A program made the position numbers and the translations under genes. DNA of 64,000 nucleotides from Gigaspora rosea. Taxonomy: Eukaryota > Glomeromycota > Glomeromycetes > Diversisporales > Gigasporaceae. The stretch spans positions 1 to 64,000 of the forward strand of contig QKWP01001667.1 of NCBI GenBank assembly GCA_003550325.1. Reading direction: 5' to 3'. Shown in pieces: positions 22,200 to 35,068 of the stretch. The notes beneath the pieces were generated by a model. It saw nothing but the letters and a program-made list of their open reading frames with translations, did no database searches and was not told the DNA's origin. Each line of letters starts with the position of its first letter. The stretch's first letter is position 1.

Positions 22200-25100
22200 A
22201 TGATTCGTTATACGAGAGAAGAATTGTTGGCATTGCGCGAAAGCCCACTTGTTAAAAAACCAGATCGCCTACCACCAATTAGTGCATGGTTTGGGTAAAT
22301 TTAAATCATTTATTTTCCTTCACTTTAATATTCGTTCATTAGATCAGCAACTTGGGTCAGCGCCCTTTTTTGCGTAATTCTTATCAATTTTTATGATCAA
22401 TTGTTCTTGAATTATAAGAACAGACAAGTCCATTGCTTGGTATCAATTCTGATTATTGATTTTATTTAAGGGAGCCGGTCGTAAAAAAAGAAAAGAGAAA
22501 TAACGCTGAGAATGTTCAAGAAAATGAAAAAGGGTACTCATCAATATATTTTGCTAGTCGATCAATTCAAGGTGATTACATTTGCTGACATTTTTTAATT
22601 TAGCAAACCGCCCAGTCAAAGTCTCGTTGATGGATTAAATAAGTCTAAAGACGATTTGACTGTACAAGGTATCCCGAAAAGTCCTTCAAAGAGTCCAAAC
22701 GGATCGGAGCCGACATCTCCAAAACCATCAGGCATGTGTTGAATTTGCTAATAAGTGATTTTTTTTTGCAGTGATTATGATTAATCATTGAATCATTAAT
22801 TAATTAAAAATTCAGATAAAATTATTCTTGGTCCCCCTAAAATGAATTTCGCTTCATCTTCTGTTGGAGGATTAAAAAGCACGGAAGATAAACCAAATCA
22901 GGCTAGAACTGGCAGGTCTGATGGAATGCGACAACGTCAAGTGAGTACCTTTGGGTCTTATGGGTGTCCTTTCAAATTCAATTAACAATGGGTCGATGTT
23001 GGTAGGATGAATATTCGAGGGCTGGAATCAAGGATTTTGAACCACGGGCACCTCGTGGTCCTACTGGTGAACGAGGTTTTGTTGGCAGGGAAGCTCTAAG
23101 AGAACGAGCTCTTGCAGATAAAGCGCTCAAGGAATCAATTGGATCATCGCATAATTCTCATAACCGTGGTTTAGGCCATACAAGATCTCAAGATACAAAT
23201 AAAAACGGCCGCAGAGATGGTGATGAAAATTTATCTAGTTCATTTAATATTTTATTATCGGATTTTAATATCTATTTCGTTTTTTGTAGGTGGTGGTATA
23301 TCTGGGAGGGACCAATTGGGCAAATCCAACTTTATGAGACATCATCATCATTCTGAAGACAGATCCGAGACGCCTAAATGGATGAATTACAACCCGCAAA
23401 CTGACGAAGATGCAAAAAATGGTGAAAACGGAGGGTATGAAGATAAAAAGCATTTTGATTTTCAAGCTTGGAAGTCTCAGATGAAGGAGCAAGACCGTGA
23501 ACGTAAAGATAAAGAGAGATCAAGGTCAGAAAAAGACAAAGAGCGTAAAGAAACTGCCGAGAAAGGCAGAGCACGGAGTATATCACGTGCTGACAGCAGT
23601 GTGTCTTGGAGACCCGGTGCGACAGAAGAATCTAGTACATTGGTTGAAAATCCTATACCTGAAGTAACAAAAAATGGTTCAAAAGAGAAGGGAACATCCG
23701 ATTTCAATGGTAAATTAATTGTACCTTTAATTATTTTCAAAAGTATTAGCTGACAATCTATGCAATATAGATATATTTATTAACTTTATGTTAAGTTTTA
23801 AATGTGTACAATGGAATTAAAACAAAAAAATCTAAATGGAAATGTCGTTTGTTACATAGAGTCAACATTGTATTTGGCCAATGTGGACCAACTTTTTGGC
23901 CCTGGAATCGATCTCAATGCACCTCTGGATTCTGGTTCGTCAGCTTTTGATAAGTTTCTGTCAAAACATAAACTTGCCATGGCCGAAGATAATATTCCTA
24001 AAGCTGGTGTCACAAAGACTGCTGAAATGATTCCCCGTGAGCAAGGCACGTCTCGCTTTGCCAGATTTTTTTCTCATAACGTAGATGAAAACTCACAAGA
24101 AATGGATCATAACAATGAGAGACACCCAGTGTTTCCTACACCAACGCAAAGTAATCCGGCTCCAAATGAGTTAAAACCTGGCCCAATTAGCCTTGATACG
24201 TTGTTTCAGAGTCAAGCAGCAGCGTCTTCTACAGCTGCACCAACTTCTCCTCACACAACTGATGGAAAGCGAGTGCTTTCAAGAATGCTTACCGAAGACG
24301 AAGTTTTACAAACAATCGGAGCAAAGCCGTCCATTAAACCAGAATCTAAAGAGCGTAGTTATGAAGACGAAGCTGCTATGTACAAAATATACGCAGCTTT
24401 GAAAAAAGGACCAGTGAGTCTTACTTATTAATTCCATTTAATAAATCAAAAAAAGAAATTTTTTTAATTTTTTTCAAATTTATCCTAATTGCTTTTTGAA
24501 TCATTAATCAAGTCTACGGAGTTATCGAGGCCACCACAACCCAATATGTCGATGTCGTTATCCAATCAGCCCCCAGCACATCAAACCTCAGTATCGCACA
24601 CGGGGTTGCCTTTCAACGACCCTTCTATTATCAGTGCACAGAAATTAACTCCAGGGGCAAAAACCAGTCAACATCAATCAAAACTCGATATTTCGAACAG
24701 GCATCTGGGATTTTCCGAATTACCTTCTTCAGATTCTGCAAAAAAAATCAATATGCTCTTTGGAGGCAACGTACCAACCTCAGTATATCGCCAGTTGAGT
24801 TCAAGGTCAGATAATGGTTCCAGAGAGTCGTCAGCTGCATCTTCGCCGGCATTAAAATTCAATGCAAAACCTATTATTTCAAACTTTCCACATTCTCCGC
24901 AATCATCGGCACATATTCATGATATTCATGCGCCAATTTTCAAATCACCTCCACCTCATTCTCCTAATCCTTCTCATCAACAAAGTCACAACCATTCACA
25001 ATATCATAATGTACCTAGTTACTCTAACGGACCAAATATCTCTCAACACTCGCATAATCGACCAGAGTATCCTCCACCTATCGGCCGCAACATACCAGTA

Positions 25101-25545
25101 GAACAGTTGTTTAACATGAACCCGCCACGTAATGTTCCACAACAAATCCCCCCGCACTTTCAACAACCTCCCCTTCCACCCCAAATACCATTTGGCTATC
25201 AGCATCAACCTGAACGCTATCCTCAACAACTCCAGTTTACTGGTCCTTCAATACCACATCTTCCTGTCCATCATCATCCAGGAATGTTGCCACCCGGTAC
25301 CGAGGCTCTTTTCGCAAACATGCATGGATATGCTCAGTTTATCCCGAACATTGTGAATAATGCAATGGTTCCGAATAATATACCAGGTATCAGAATATAT
25401 AATTTTGTGTTCACAATATTCTTAACAATCTCACCTTTATATTAACCGTTTTTCTGTAATAGGAATTCCAAACAATACCAACATACAGCAACGTGGAATG
25501 ATGACTTTGGAAGAAATCGAGAGACGAGGACTTGGTAGCCGTTAA
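22200..25545 (+). CDS. 4E-T-like eIF4E-binding protein
   Basis: Likely the fungal counterpart of eIF4E-transporter (EIF4ENIF1), which binds cap-binding eIF4E and promotes translational repression and P-body storage of mRNA. Exons: 22200-22294, 22471-22533, 22604-22731, 22816-22940, 23006-23219, 23290-23709, 23860-24413, 24513-25386, 25463-25545. The frame is open throughout (851 aa). The third intron has a GC donor (22732); the rest are GT-AG. Residues 4-10 (YTREELL) match the eIF4E-binding Y-x4-L-hydrophobic motif, followed by LRESPLVKKP as in 4E-T proteins. Mid-protein GTSRFARFF resembles the conserved 4E-T SRFSRWF block. Other regions are low complexity: an RS/KE-rich tract at about residues 255-305 and a Pro/His/Gln-rich C-terminal third, ending MTLEEIERRGLGSR. 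The exon 7 acceptor (23859) is the least certain boundary. Confidence 0.85.
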
Positions 25546-28500
25546 AGATATTATCGAACAATTGATTACATTTATTCTTCTATTTTCCATCGTTTTTATT
25601 TTTGCGTCTCTATCATGCCATCATTACGAATTCCATCCTCTCCTTATTTTATCTTTGAGAAATACACTGTAATTACACAACAATGTACGTATATATACAT
25701 ATATATTTCAATAATATCTCAACTCCAGTGTAATATCAAAGATTTCAAGGAATATAGCATTGCGAATTTCTGTTAATCTCTGTAATATTTATACCATAAG
25801 ATGATGAATGTTATAAACAATGATCTTGTCTTCAGGAATGCTATTTGGAGGTATGTTTTTATCGGAAAAAAGTTGTTAGCTGAAAATATATGATGTATCT
25901 CGTCCAGTGAAGTCTTAAATAATTTGTTCGATTTCGAGTAATTAAGCTTCTCTGCACAAATTGAACATTTCATAATATTTATTATATGAATTTAAGAAAC
26001 GATTCTTAAATATTTCATTCTCTTATTTATCTTTGTCGTATTTCATTAACAAGTGTAACATTAAAATTTTAACGAACATAGTGTACTTTTATTTTAATTA
26101 TCGATCCAAGAATTTATTTTTTACAGTATATTTATTATTATTAGATTTAATCTAGATTTTTTAGAAAGCCAATTGATTTTCTTGAATTATTTTTTATAAA
26201 AAAACAAATATTTAAATTCAGATGAAAATAGGATATTTCTGTTAATTTATTCAAAATTTTTAATAAAACGAGTATAATACTAGATTTTTTTTTGCATCGA
26301 GTTTTTTTGCCACAGGTATATGTAATAATTTGTGCAAAATTATAATACACTATATAAAACATTGAGCATACAATTCATAATAGAAAAAAAATTTTCTTTT
26401 ATCAGCTGCTTAGTAGTGCATATAAATAAGAGTGGCATTAATTTCAATCAAAAAAACAGCAGTTGCGGGTTATTAGTCAGGTGATGAAGAATTAATTAAG
26501 ATAGCAGTAAAAGTGATAATTTGGGAAAAGTGCAAGTTTATCCGGTATTAGCAAGTACTAAAGAAAGAGCTATATAAACAGTGCGGGAAATTTTTTTTTG
26601 GATTATAAGTAAATATTTAAATGAATGTAGACTTCGTATAAAGTATAATTTAGATTGGTAGAGTGATTATGGGAGCATTATTTTATCGTTACGTGAATAT
26701 AGTATTACATTTGATATAGAATTTATTTATGCAGGATGTAAAACAATTTGGCAGTAAAAAAGAAAAAAGAAAGGTCCTTATGAAACGCTTTTTTTTTTTT
26801 TTTGCTATCTTGGTTCCCCAAATGACAAAATTAAGTTGGCAATGTGCTTTTATAAAATGTTTATTTGCTTTTGTTAGGTTAAAAAGTTAAATATTTAATA
26901 TCGATATAAATAGAATGGAAGTAGCGCAAAGATCTAATATAGATAAGAGTGTATGTGATATGATATCAGGAACGAGGTTTTTATGAGTATAGAAGTGTTT
27001 TAAAGGTTAAGGAAAAAGCTTGGTTTATATAGTAGAGTTGAGAGGTTTTTGAAGCTTTTGGTGTACAAAGAGAAGACGTATGAGTATTTATTGTAGAGAT
27101 TTGAGTCCTCTGGCATGTATTAAGTATACTCTTTTATATTCTCTTAAAGTGGCTCTTGGGCTTTTTAAATATTTACTATTTGAAGTTTAATAAGGTCTTT
27201 TCAAGAAGTGGTACGGTTTATTGTTGCATAGGTCTGATCTTTGGCAAATATAGATTCATCAATGCTAGTAGTTACATAAGGTAGAGTTAGTTTTTCTACT
27301 TTATAAATAATTAAAATAAATGCATTTTGAAGAACAAATTGTTTTCTTGAGGCTCTTTTTATTTACAAAAAAATATAATGATTCTTTTTGAACTATAACT
27401 TTTGTAATATTTATAAAGGTAGGAAATGTTACTTCTATATTGTTGGAGTTAATAAGTTTTGTTATAATTTTCTTGTTGTATAGATTTAGATAGTTTTGTT
27501 AGATTTTTGAATTGAATAAAAAAATAATTATAATTTAAAAGCTCAAAGTTTATGGTATTTTTAGATAGCAAAATATAAGGTTTAGAAACCTTTTAATATG
27601 TACTAATAATGATTTGTAGTTTTATAGCTTATTGGTTGAGCTTTCAAACTCTATAAACAAGATTGATAATTTAAGTTAAACTGAAAGCAAAAATGTTTTT
27701 ATAATCAAAAATAAAGCCAAATTGAATGTAAAATCTTGTGAAAGTCTACTATATATAATTGTTAATATTACAAAACGTTCTATTATACAAAGATTATACA
27801 TGTAGTGGCTTATGCTAAAATTGGCTTATGCTAAAATTTAGAGTTTTAATTTAAATCTATAATACTTACTAAAATTCAAATATACTCTTTTATTAATAAT
27901 TCTAATTCTAAACTCTAACCAAATTATAAAAAAAAATACTTCTGAAAAAGCTCTCTAAAATTTTATAATTTATAATAAAATAACTTAAATTTTTAATATA
28001 AGCCAATTTTAGTATAAGCTGTCACAATATATATAAGTTCTGAGCTAAAAATATTTTTAACAATACCAAAATTTCAAATAGTCTAAATACTTGTTTAAAA
28101 GTAAAGCTTCAATTTTATTTTTGATGAACAATTTGAATTCTATTAAATCCGAATTGATTCTATATTAGATTACATATAAAGCTAGCTTTTTAGCATGTCT
28201 TTAGATTTGTTATTTAAGTTCTTTAATCAATCTGAGTAAAAATCTCTAATCTGGATATCTGAATCTGGTTTGATTTAAAAATCAATTTGGGTTGTTGGAT
28301 TAAGGATCGAAGCTCTATTTAAAAAAGTAACTGGGCAATAAGAAAACTGGGATAATAAAAAACTAGAATAGTAAAAGAAATAGTAAAACAGGACCTCAGA
28401 TATCTTTTATATAGGTTATAACTAAATTTTGATCAGTTTTTGATCTAATTTGCTAAAAATAACAAAATTATATTTATTTAAAGGTAGGGTGAAAGTAAAT

Positions 28501-29207
28501 TATTTCTAATAGTAATCACGTTGTAATCATATAAAATCATGTAATTGACCAATCAGGATTGTAAACAACGTGATCTGACCAATCAGAATTAGCAATTTCT
28601 TGTGCTACCTAAGTAAATTTAGATCTATCTAAGTTTTTTTTATCAATATATGAAGGTGGATTTTTTCAAATATTATGAGTTCTAGAATTTCATGATTATG
28701 AAAATAAGGGCTTATTCTACGTAATATCAAATTTTTGTTAAAATTGGTCACGGTTCTAAAAAATTTTATCAGGTGCATGTGTTTAATTTCTATATAAAAT
28801 CTTATAGTACCACGTAGATCATATGAAAATTGATCTACGTTCACTCTATCCTTAAATAACTTTTGATATAAACTTTTTTTGTTAAATGCACCTTACTGAG
28901 AGTTTTATTTTTTAAAAAAGTTCAATCAAATTGAACCACTAGATGCCAAGATAATTGCAAAAAACTATTTTTTTGTTTTTTAAATTTTGGGTTTTTTGCT
29001 AAAATGTACAAATTATAACTTCTGTATTAAATATCTGAGATTCTGATGAAACATAGTAAAACCTGTAGTAAAAGATTAATATAACGTGATGCATATCTAA
29101 AAAAAAAAAAGTTTATTCCTGATCACTGGATCAGAAGTTATTTATTTAAACAAATATAGTTTTGTCATTTTTAGCAAATTATGTTAAAATTGGCCAAAAT
29201 ACAGTTA
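25546..29207. other. Long AT-rich region downstream of the 4E-T-like gene
   Basis: No convincing gene lies in these 3.7 kb. Minus-strand frames at 25773-25973, 26147-26362 and 28629-28844 follow the local base bias. The first few hundred bases are presumably 3' UTR. One inverted pair is present (see 27800-28028). Confidence 0.45.
27800..28028. mobile_element. Inverted-repeat MITE (GGCTTATGCTAAAATT ends)
   Basis: The left end, TAGTGGCTTATGCTAAAATT, repeats GGCTTATGCTAAAATT immediately. The right end reversed reads GACAGCTTATACTAAAATTG then GCTTATATT. So both ends carry two tandem copies of the GCTTATRCTAAAATT word. The interior has taaactctaacc. Confidence 0.45.
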
Positions 29208-29342
29208 GAGAGATGACAGAAATCAGGTGATTTTTGGTGGGTGGGTGGGTTAGCCAATATATTAGGTGTAATTCTGGCCAGAATTATCAAATTCCGGCCA
29301 AAATTATAAAAAATTTTTTAATTAAAATTATAAATATATATA

Positions 29343-29666
29343 TATATTTAATATTAAATAACTTTTAATCTACTGGACCAATTTAGATGATTTAGCTACC
29401 AAAATGATCCTCTCAAAGAGAGGATTCTAACAAGCCTAAAATTATTAAATTCTAATTGCTAGATCGTAATATTAATATAGATTTGTATTACTACAGTATA
29501 AATATTATATAATACTATATAATATTATATAAATCTAGATTGATCTTACGATCTAGTAATTGAATTTTAATAGTTTTGGGCTTGTTAAAACTCTCTCTTT
29601 GAGAGGATCATTTTGGTAGTTAAATCATCTAAAATGGTTTGGTAGATCAAAAGTTATATAATATCA
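29343..29666. repeat. Foldback element, type A, copy 1
   Basis: The arms read outward to inward: aataacttttaatctactgg, then gatgatttagctaccaaaat, then gatcctctc, then aacaagcctaaaattattaa, and the second arm repeats this inverted. The centre is a TATA-rich spacer. Copy 2 is at 34675-35000, a decayed copy at 61049-61395, and solo arms at 16420-16600 and 62506-62800. Confidence 0.65.
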
Positions 29667-29682
29667 AAGTTTTTTATTAATT

Positions 29683-30198
29683 AATTCGTGATCCGCCTAA
29701 GAACCAGTGAAATAACATAGTAAATCATGGGGAAATTTACTATTGTTTTTTGCCTTTTTCAGAATCTGGAGTTTCCCAAAGGACAAACCGATTTTCTACT
29801 AAGTAAACATCTCTTTTAAAATAAATAAAAATTGTAGAGGAGAAAATTCCGGTCATAATGGCAGTTAAATCATTAAAATCGGCCCAGTGGATCATGAGAT
29901 ATGAGTATTTTTGTCTTTGCGACTATATGGTGTAAACAAAAAAGTAAACATATAATCGCGAAGACAAAAATGCTCATATCTCACGATCAATTGAGCCGAT
30001 TTTAATGATTTAACTGCCATTATGACCAAAATTTTCTCCTCTACAACTTTTATTTAATGCAGAAGAGATATTTACTTAGTGGAAAATCGGTTTGTTCTTT
30101 GGGAAACTCCAGATTCCAAAAAAGGCAAAAAATAAACAGTAAACATATCCCCACTATTTACTATGTTTTTTCACTGGTTCTTAGGCGGATCACGAATT
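29683..30198. repeat. Near-perfect 516-bp palindrome
   Basis: The left arm starts aattcgtgatccgcctaaga and the right arm ends with its reverse (…ttaggcggatcacgaatt). The arms are about 245 bp and stay in register, including ggagtttcccaaagga(c) and aaatcggcccagtggatcat on the left. The centre is about 25 bp (gtgtaaacaaaaaagtaaaca). The shared core motif lies near the centre of each arm (29865-29903, 29985-30050). As DNA it would form a very long hairpin or cruciform; transcribed, a dsRNA of about 240 bp. Confidence 0.8.
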
Positions 30199-30251
30199 AT
30201 TATATAAATATTTTGTGCAATTTGATTGGCTAATAAGATGTCAGGTGTGGG

Positions 30252-30508
30252 TATACATGCTGGCAAAACCCGGACAAATTCCAAATAATAAAAAAACAAT
30301 TGCTATTTATAAAAGATTAAATCAAATAAATAATCTTAATATTTTGTAAATATATTATTTATAACTATAAGAATATATATGATTTGTTTAAATAAAGATT
30401 ATTAATAAAGTTTTTGAGATATTAGTAATACTAGAATTTGGGATTTGGGATTTGGGATGACGGACAAATCCCAAACTATAGTAAGTCGGGATTTTGCCAA
30501 CATGTATA
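30252..30508. mobile_element. hAT-type MITE (TATACATG ends)
   Basis: A 257-bp element has inverted ends TATACATGCTGGCAAAA and TATACATGTTGGCAAAA. The perfect octamer GGTGTGGG lies on both sides (30244-30251, 30509-30516). It contains a short ggatttggga repeat near 30436. It is nested inside the larger TTA-flanked element. Confidence 0.7.
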
Positions 30509-30573
30509 GGTGTGGGTGGATGGGGGTAGCCCCTTAAGAGATGGAAATCACCTGATTTACAACAGCTCCCTTA

Positions 30574-31700
30574 TGACCTATATGAGAAATGTCCAGGGTC
30601 CTAACTGGTTAAATAAATGCTTAATCAGTTAACCACTAGTTAACTATACAACCAGTTAAGAATTGGTTAACAAAAAATATAAAAGAGCAAAGGTTCCAAA
30701 AAGTTTTGAAAAGTTTTGAAAAGAAAATAAATAAAAATAATAGACAAGACAAAAATTTGATCAAAGTTTTAAGAATTTTCAAAAGTAAGTATGAAGCAAT
30801 CTTAATCAATTAAACATCAAATATTTTGGTTTGGTTAACCAATTAAGAAAATTTTTTCAGTTCAAATTACTAATACAAATGTATCTAATATATAAAAAGT
30901 TGGCTTATATATGAAACATATATAATAATTCAAAAATGGTATTTAATAGTGTACTAGGCTAAAAGTATAGTAATATATATATAAAAGGTATCATAGGAGA
31001 ACCCCGAAATATCTACAAAAGGGTAAAGTTTTATAAAAATTACTAAATATAGAATGATCTGCAAAAAAAAGGACAAAAATAAGCAAACTAATTACTATAA
31101 AAGAAAATAACCTGCACAAAGTATGAGGAAAATCAATTTTATTGCCTACACATGTGCAAATCATAGATTCTAAATTAATGGACGTGATTGGTTAGTAAAA
31201 TAGTAAAATTTTTTATACTGTACTGATCTTGGTGATTAAAAATTTTGTGGCTAAGCATTCATTGTAAATAGAGTGTGTTTTGTAGAGTTTTCTCATAGTC
31301 AAGTTTACATATAGTTGTAAGTGTGTGAATTGTCATTATAGTCTGATTTATTATATTAAAGCTTTGTCGTGATTAAGTTCACCATAGTCAAGCTTCAGCA
31401 ATTAAGTTTTCTAAGTCAAGTTTCGCTAAGTCAGATTTTGCCGGGTCAAGTTTGTACATCAATTTTTGCCTTGATCAGGTGTCAAGTTTTTCTGGGGTCT
31501 TTCGCTTGCTAGGATTAGGTTTCTTCAGGTCAAATTTCCAAGTTAAATTTCTCTGTGTCAGGGTTCTTTAGAATAAAGTTTCTTCCCAAGACCGGTTTAT
31601 AGTAAGTTTTTTATTTCACTGTTTAAAACGAAAAGAATATTTATAGTATTATTTGCAATTACCAATAATTTTTATCTAAAAAAATAAAAAGAGCAAAATT
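30574..31700. other. AT-rich intergenic DNA upstream of broken zinc-finger gene
   Basis: A tagttaac/gttaac-rich tract lies near 30605-30670. The 31380-31560 stretch carries repeats of the type tcaagttt and gtcaagtttc (at least eight irregular copies). No gene was recognised. Confidence 0.4.
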
Positions 31701-32009
31701 TTACACAAAAATGCCCATCAAGAACTTGGGTCCTTGTTTAATTATTGGTTGTACAAATACCAATATTCAATTTCATACAATTACAGTGCTTGCTTATGAA
31801 AAATACCAAAGAAAACAAACATTAGAGGCGTATCCTTACCTTGAAGTTGGGAAACAATTATGCCATCTGCATTATTGCAAACTTATAGAACCGTATATTA
31901 AAAAACATGTTCAATGCAAAAATGTACTAGAGCCAATATCAATAAACCCCAATCAAATGATTCAATTAATGTATTTTATTTAATTTTTTTTTATAATTAT
32001 TTTATTTTA

Positions 32010-32185
32010 GGCCATATAAAGTTAATTTTTTGGTTCTCATAATATGAGACAAAAAAAATGACCTGGCCAGCCGAACTTTTATTTAAAAATTTTATATATA
32101 AAATTTTATAAAAAATTTTTTTGAAATTCTACCTGACTATTAACCGGCCGGGTTATGAGAACCAAAAAATTAATTTTATATGGCC
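32010..32185. mobile_element. Harbinger-like MITE (TTA target), copy 2
   Basis: The ends are GGCCATATAAAGTTAATTTT and GGCCATATAAAATTAATTTT with TTA on each side (32007-32009, 32186-32188). They continue to TTGGTTCTCATAA and a GGCCGG-type block as in the copy at 2540-2760. It lies just after the first open segment of the broken zinc-finger gene. Confidence 0.65.
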
Positions 32186-32215
32186 TTACATATTTATGTA
32201 TTTTTTATTATTTAA

Positions 32216-32720
32216 GGGTAGAGGGTATGTGGATCATTTTTATATAGTTTTTATATGGTATTTTGAAATTTTCATATAAAATTGACATATGCTACTAATA
32301 AAACTTTTTTAAATTACAACTAATTTTTATTAAAATTTTACAAAATATAAATAAAACAATTTATCTATTATAGTAAAATTTTGAACTATTATTATATTTT
32401 AAAAAAATATACTTGAATATATAATAAAGTTTTTATGGGTTGGCCAAAAATTTTCTGGGTTGCACAAAATTTCTAATGCTGATTGGTCAATTTACGTAAA
32501 TTTATAAGTTAGTTTTATTATTAAATTTTAATATTTAATTATATCTTAATAAGTTTTTGACCAATTTTAATGATTTCACTATCATTAGAATCAGAAAAAC
32601 CTGCTCTACTAATTGGCTTAAAATATGATTAGTTTATTTATTATAATTTTTCATAAAATTAAATATAAAAAAAAATTACTATTAAATTTATATATAATTT
32701 TAAAATAGTACCTTCTACCT
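32216..32720. mobile_element. TTAA-flanked MITE, copy 2
   Basis: The TTAA flanks are at 32212-32215 and 32721-32724. The ends GGGTAGAGGGTATGTGGATC and AGGTAGAAGGTACTAT are related to those of the element at 19319-20405. It contains a copy of the shared core motif at about 32560-32612. It sits in the broken zinc-finger gene next to the Harbinger-like MITE. Confidence 0.6.
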
Positions 32721-34674
32721 TTAAAAATAGAATACGTTCGCTTCAAGTATAGATATGCTAACCAAAGCATTATACTATCAACAATAGCGGAAATGTACTA
32801 ATTTGGAATTGGACCTAGTAAATTTTGAACAAATGATTGAAACTAATAATCCGGGTCTTAAGGGGTTTTTTAATTCTTTGACGAAAGCAATTATTTCTAA
32901 AGAACCCTCAGCTTATAGTATAAGTGAAGCTAAAAAATCGATAGTTGGGTTGTGCTATTTAATTGCGGGGTTACGCAACAAATTTGTGAACCAGCTCAAA
33001 TTAGAAGTAGAATTATATTTGTGAGCATCAGGTGGAACATAGGAAGCTATTGATACAATATTAAGCCTTGGATATTTAGATGCACCAAAACAGTAGATAT
33101 ATATCAAAAAAAATTCAAAAAGAGCATTCGGCAAAAATTGACAATTATTTTTTAAAACATGTAATATAAAATTGTATCTTATTAATATATTAAAATATAT
33201 TTATTAAAATAAATTGTATATTTTTATAATAGAATAATTTTCATGTTTATAACATTGATGACTATCACTCTATTCACAAGAACCAGAGGCCCGATACGGT
33301 ATCTACTTCAACAGCAAACCATTTTGCTACTTGTGTAGCAAAACCAATCATAGAGTGTCCCTCTGTACCGCTTGTATCTAATGGAGTATCAATCCACAAC
33401 CTAGCAAACGTAGAGGCACCGAGAATTTGTTGGTACTTGCTTAATCGATATGCGGGAATATTTGATATTTCATACTCGGATTATAAAAAACTACAAGATC
33501 ATATAGTTAATAATAATTCTAATAATTTTGACCCAATCGAACTGTTAACAATACACAGTTATGCGAATAATATAGAGGATTATAAGAAAGAGTGATCGAT
33601 AAAAGGACTTCAACTCTTAGGATTTAAGAAACAAAATTTACATTTTGTACAAGATTACATTAGTGTATTAAAATTTATATTATCGATAAATAACAAGACA
33701 CAACATTTGGATAAACGAGTTGTGCCAGTTGTTGCAGACTGGCCTGGCCAAATTTTTATAAGAAAAGCTTTATAATGCGAATATTATCTGCTTTATGATC
33801 TTCATTTCCACAACAAATCAAGTCTTTTTTGCCTATTTTAGGCCCGCTTCACATATCGCTTAACAGTAAAAAGCAGGTAATTATGATATATCACTTGTTT
33901 TTTGAAAAATTGTTTCATTTCGTATTTGGCAAAAATAAAAAATTGCCAAAAAACCTCGTCCTTGCGAGTAAACCTTTTTTAGAACTCGCATGAAATGGCT
34001 GGTCAAAAATCAAAGACAAAATTATTGAAAAATTTGAACGAGCATGCAAAGACGTTGAGTATCAAGTTATAGTGGATCTGCTTGACAACTTAGTCCCAGC
34101 AACACTCGACGTCTATGCAATTTTGTTTCGATCAGATTAATTTAGTAAATACATAGAGCTGATTTTTCGTATTTGGACATTCGCTTTGTGCTGGAAACGA
34201 AAGAATTACAACAAAGCACCTTTCATATTTCTATCACATGTATTTTACTGGAGTGATACTAATCATCCTTTTTTAAACGTATTACAGAATTATTTAACAT
34301 GCTTTAACAAATACTATGTGTTAGAGCCAATATATCCAAAAATGAATCGGTAGATAGCATTATCAAGCAATCCTACTTTATTATGAACATGATTCTATTT
34401 AAAAACACCTATTGCAAAACACAACGATACCCATATACTAAAAAGACATTGGACTTTTTATATAATAAAATAGCACTTTTTCTTGTACAACATTTCCAAT
34501 CCATTTTTTACAATCGCGAAAGAATCATTCCAAAACCTAAGGGGCGTGCCATTTATTACGTAATATTTTTTACTTAATGGCCACCCCATCCATGTATGGT
34601 GTGATCACTCTAATCTCAATTCTGATTGGTTAATATAACGACTAATATTTATAATATATTATATAAATATATAT

Positions 34675-35000
34675 AATATTAAATAACTTTTGATCTACTA
34701 GTCTGATTTGGATGATTTTACTACCAAAATGTTCGTCTCAATAAGACGATTCTAACAAGCCCAAAACTATTAAAATCCAATCACAGGGTCATAAGATCAC
34801 TAAGGTTTTGCATTATTATATATATATACTGTATATTAAAATTTATATATATAATAATACAAAACCTTAACGATCTTGTAACCCTGTGATTGGATTCTAA
34901 TGATTTTGGGCTTGTTAGAATCGTCTCATTGAGACGAGCATTTTGGTAGTAAAATCATCCAAAACTGGGCAGTAGAAAAGAAGTTACTTAATATTAAATA
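34675..35000. repeat. Foldback element, type A, copy 2
   Basis: The arms carry aaataacttttgatctacta, ggatgattttactaccaaaa, cgtctcaataagacgattct, aacaagcccaaaac and ccaatcacagggtc. They repeat inverted around a TATA-rich loop near 34815-34850. It is nested inside the TAA-flanked element at 34541-35499. Confidence 0.7.
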
Positions 35001-35068
35001 ATATATATATTATATATACAGTATAATATACCGTAAATAATTTAATATTTATATGAAGTTTGTTATTT

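Larger units (their letters stand above)
29208..30570. mobile_element. TTA-flanked Harbinger-like element with three nested elements
   Basis: The outer ends are GAGAGATGACAGAAATCAGG and, reversed from the right, GGGAGCTGTTGTAAATCAGG. Both continue TGATTT, and TTA lies on each side (29205-29207, 30571-30573). The palindromic AAATCAGGTGATTT end matches the 150-bp MITEs at 35550, 58792 and 62556. Inside are a foldback (29343-29666), a 516-bp palindrome (29683-30198) and a hAT-type MITE (30252-30508). No transposase is present. Confidence 0.65.

Noticed and set aside
31390-31570. Repeated tcaagttt phrases as a possible regulatory array
   Set aside because: Spacing is irregular and the words are short. 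They may be slippage in the upstream part of a decayed gene, so no function is claimed.
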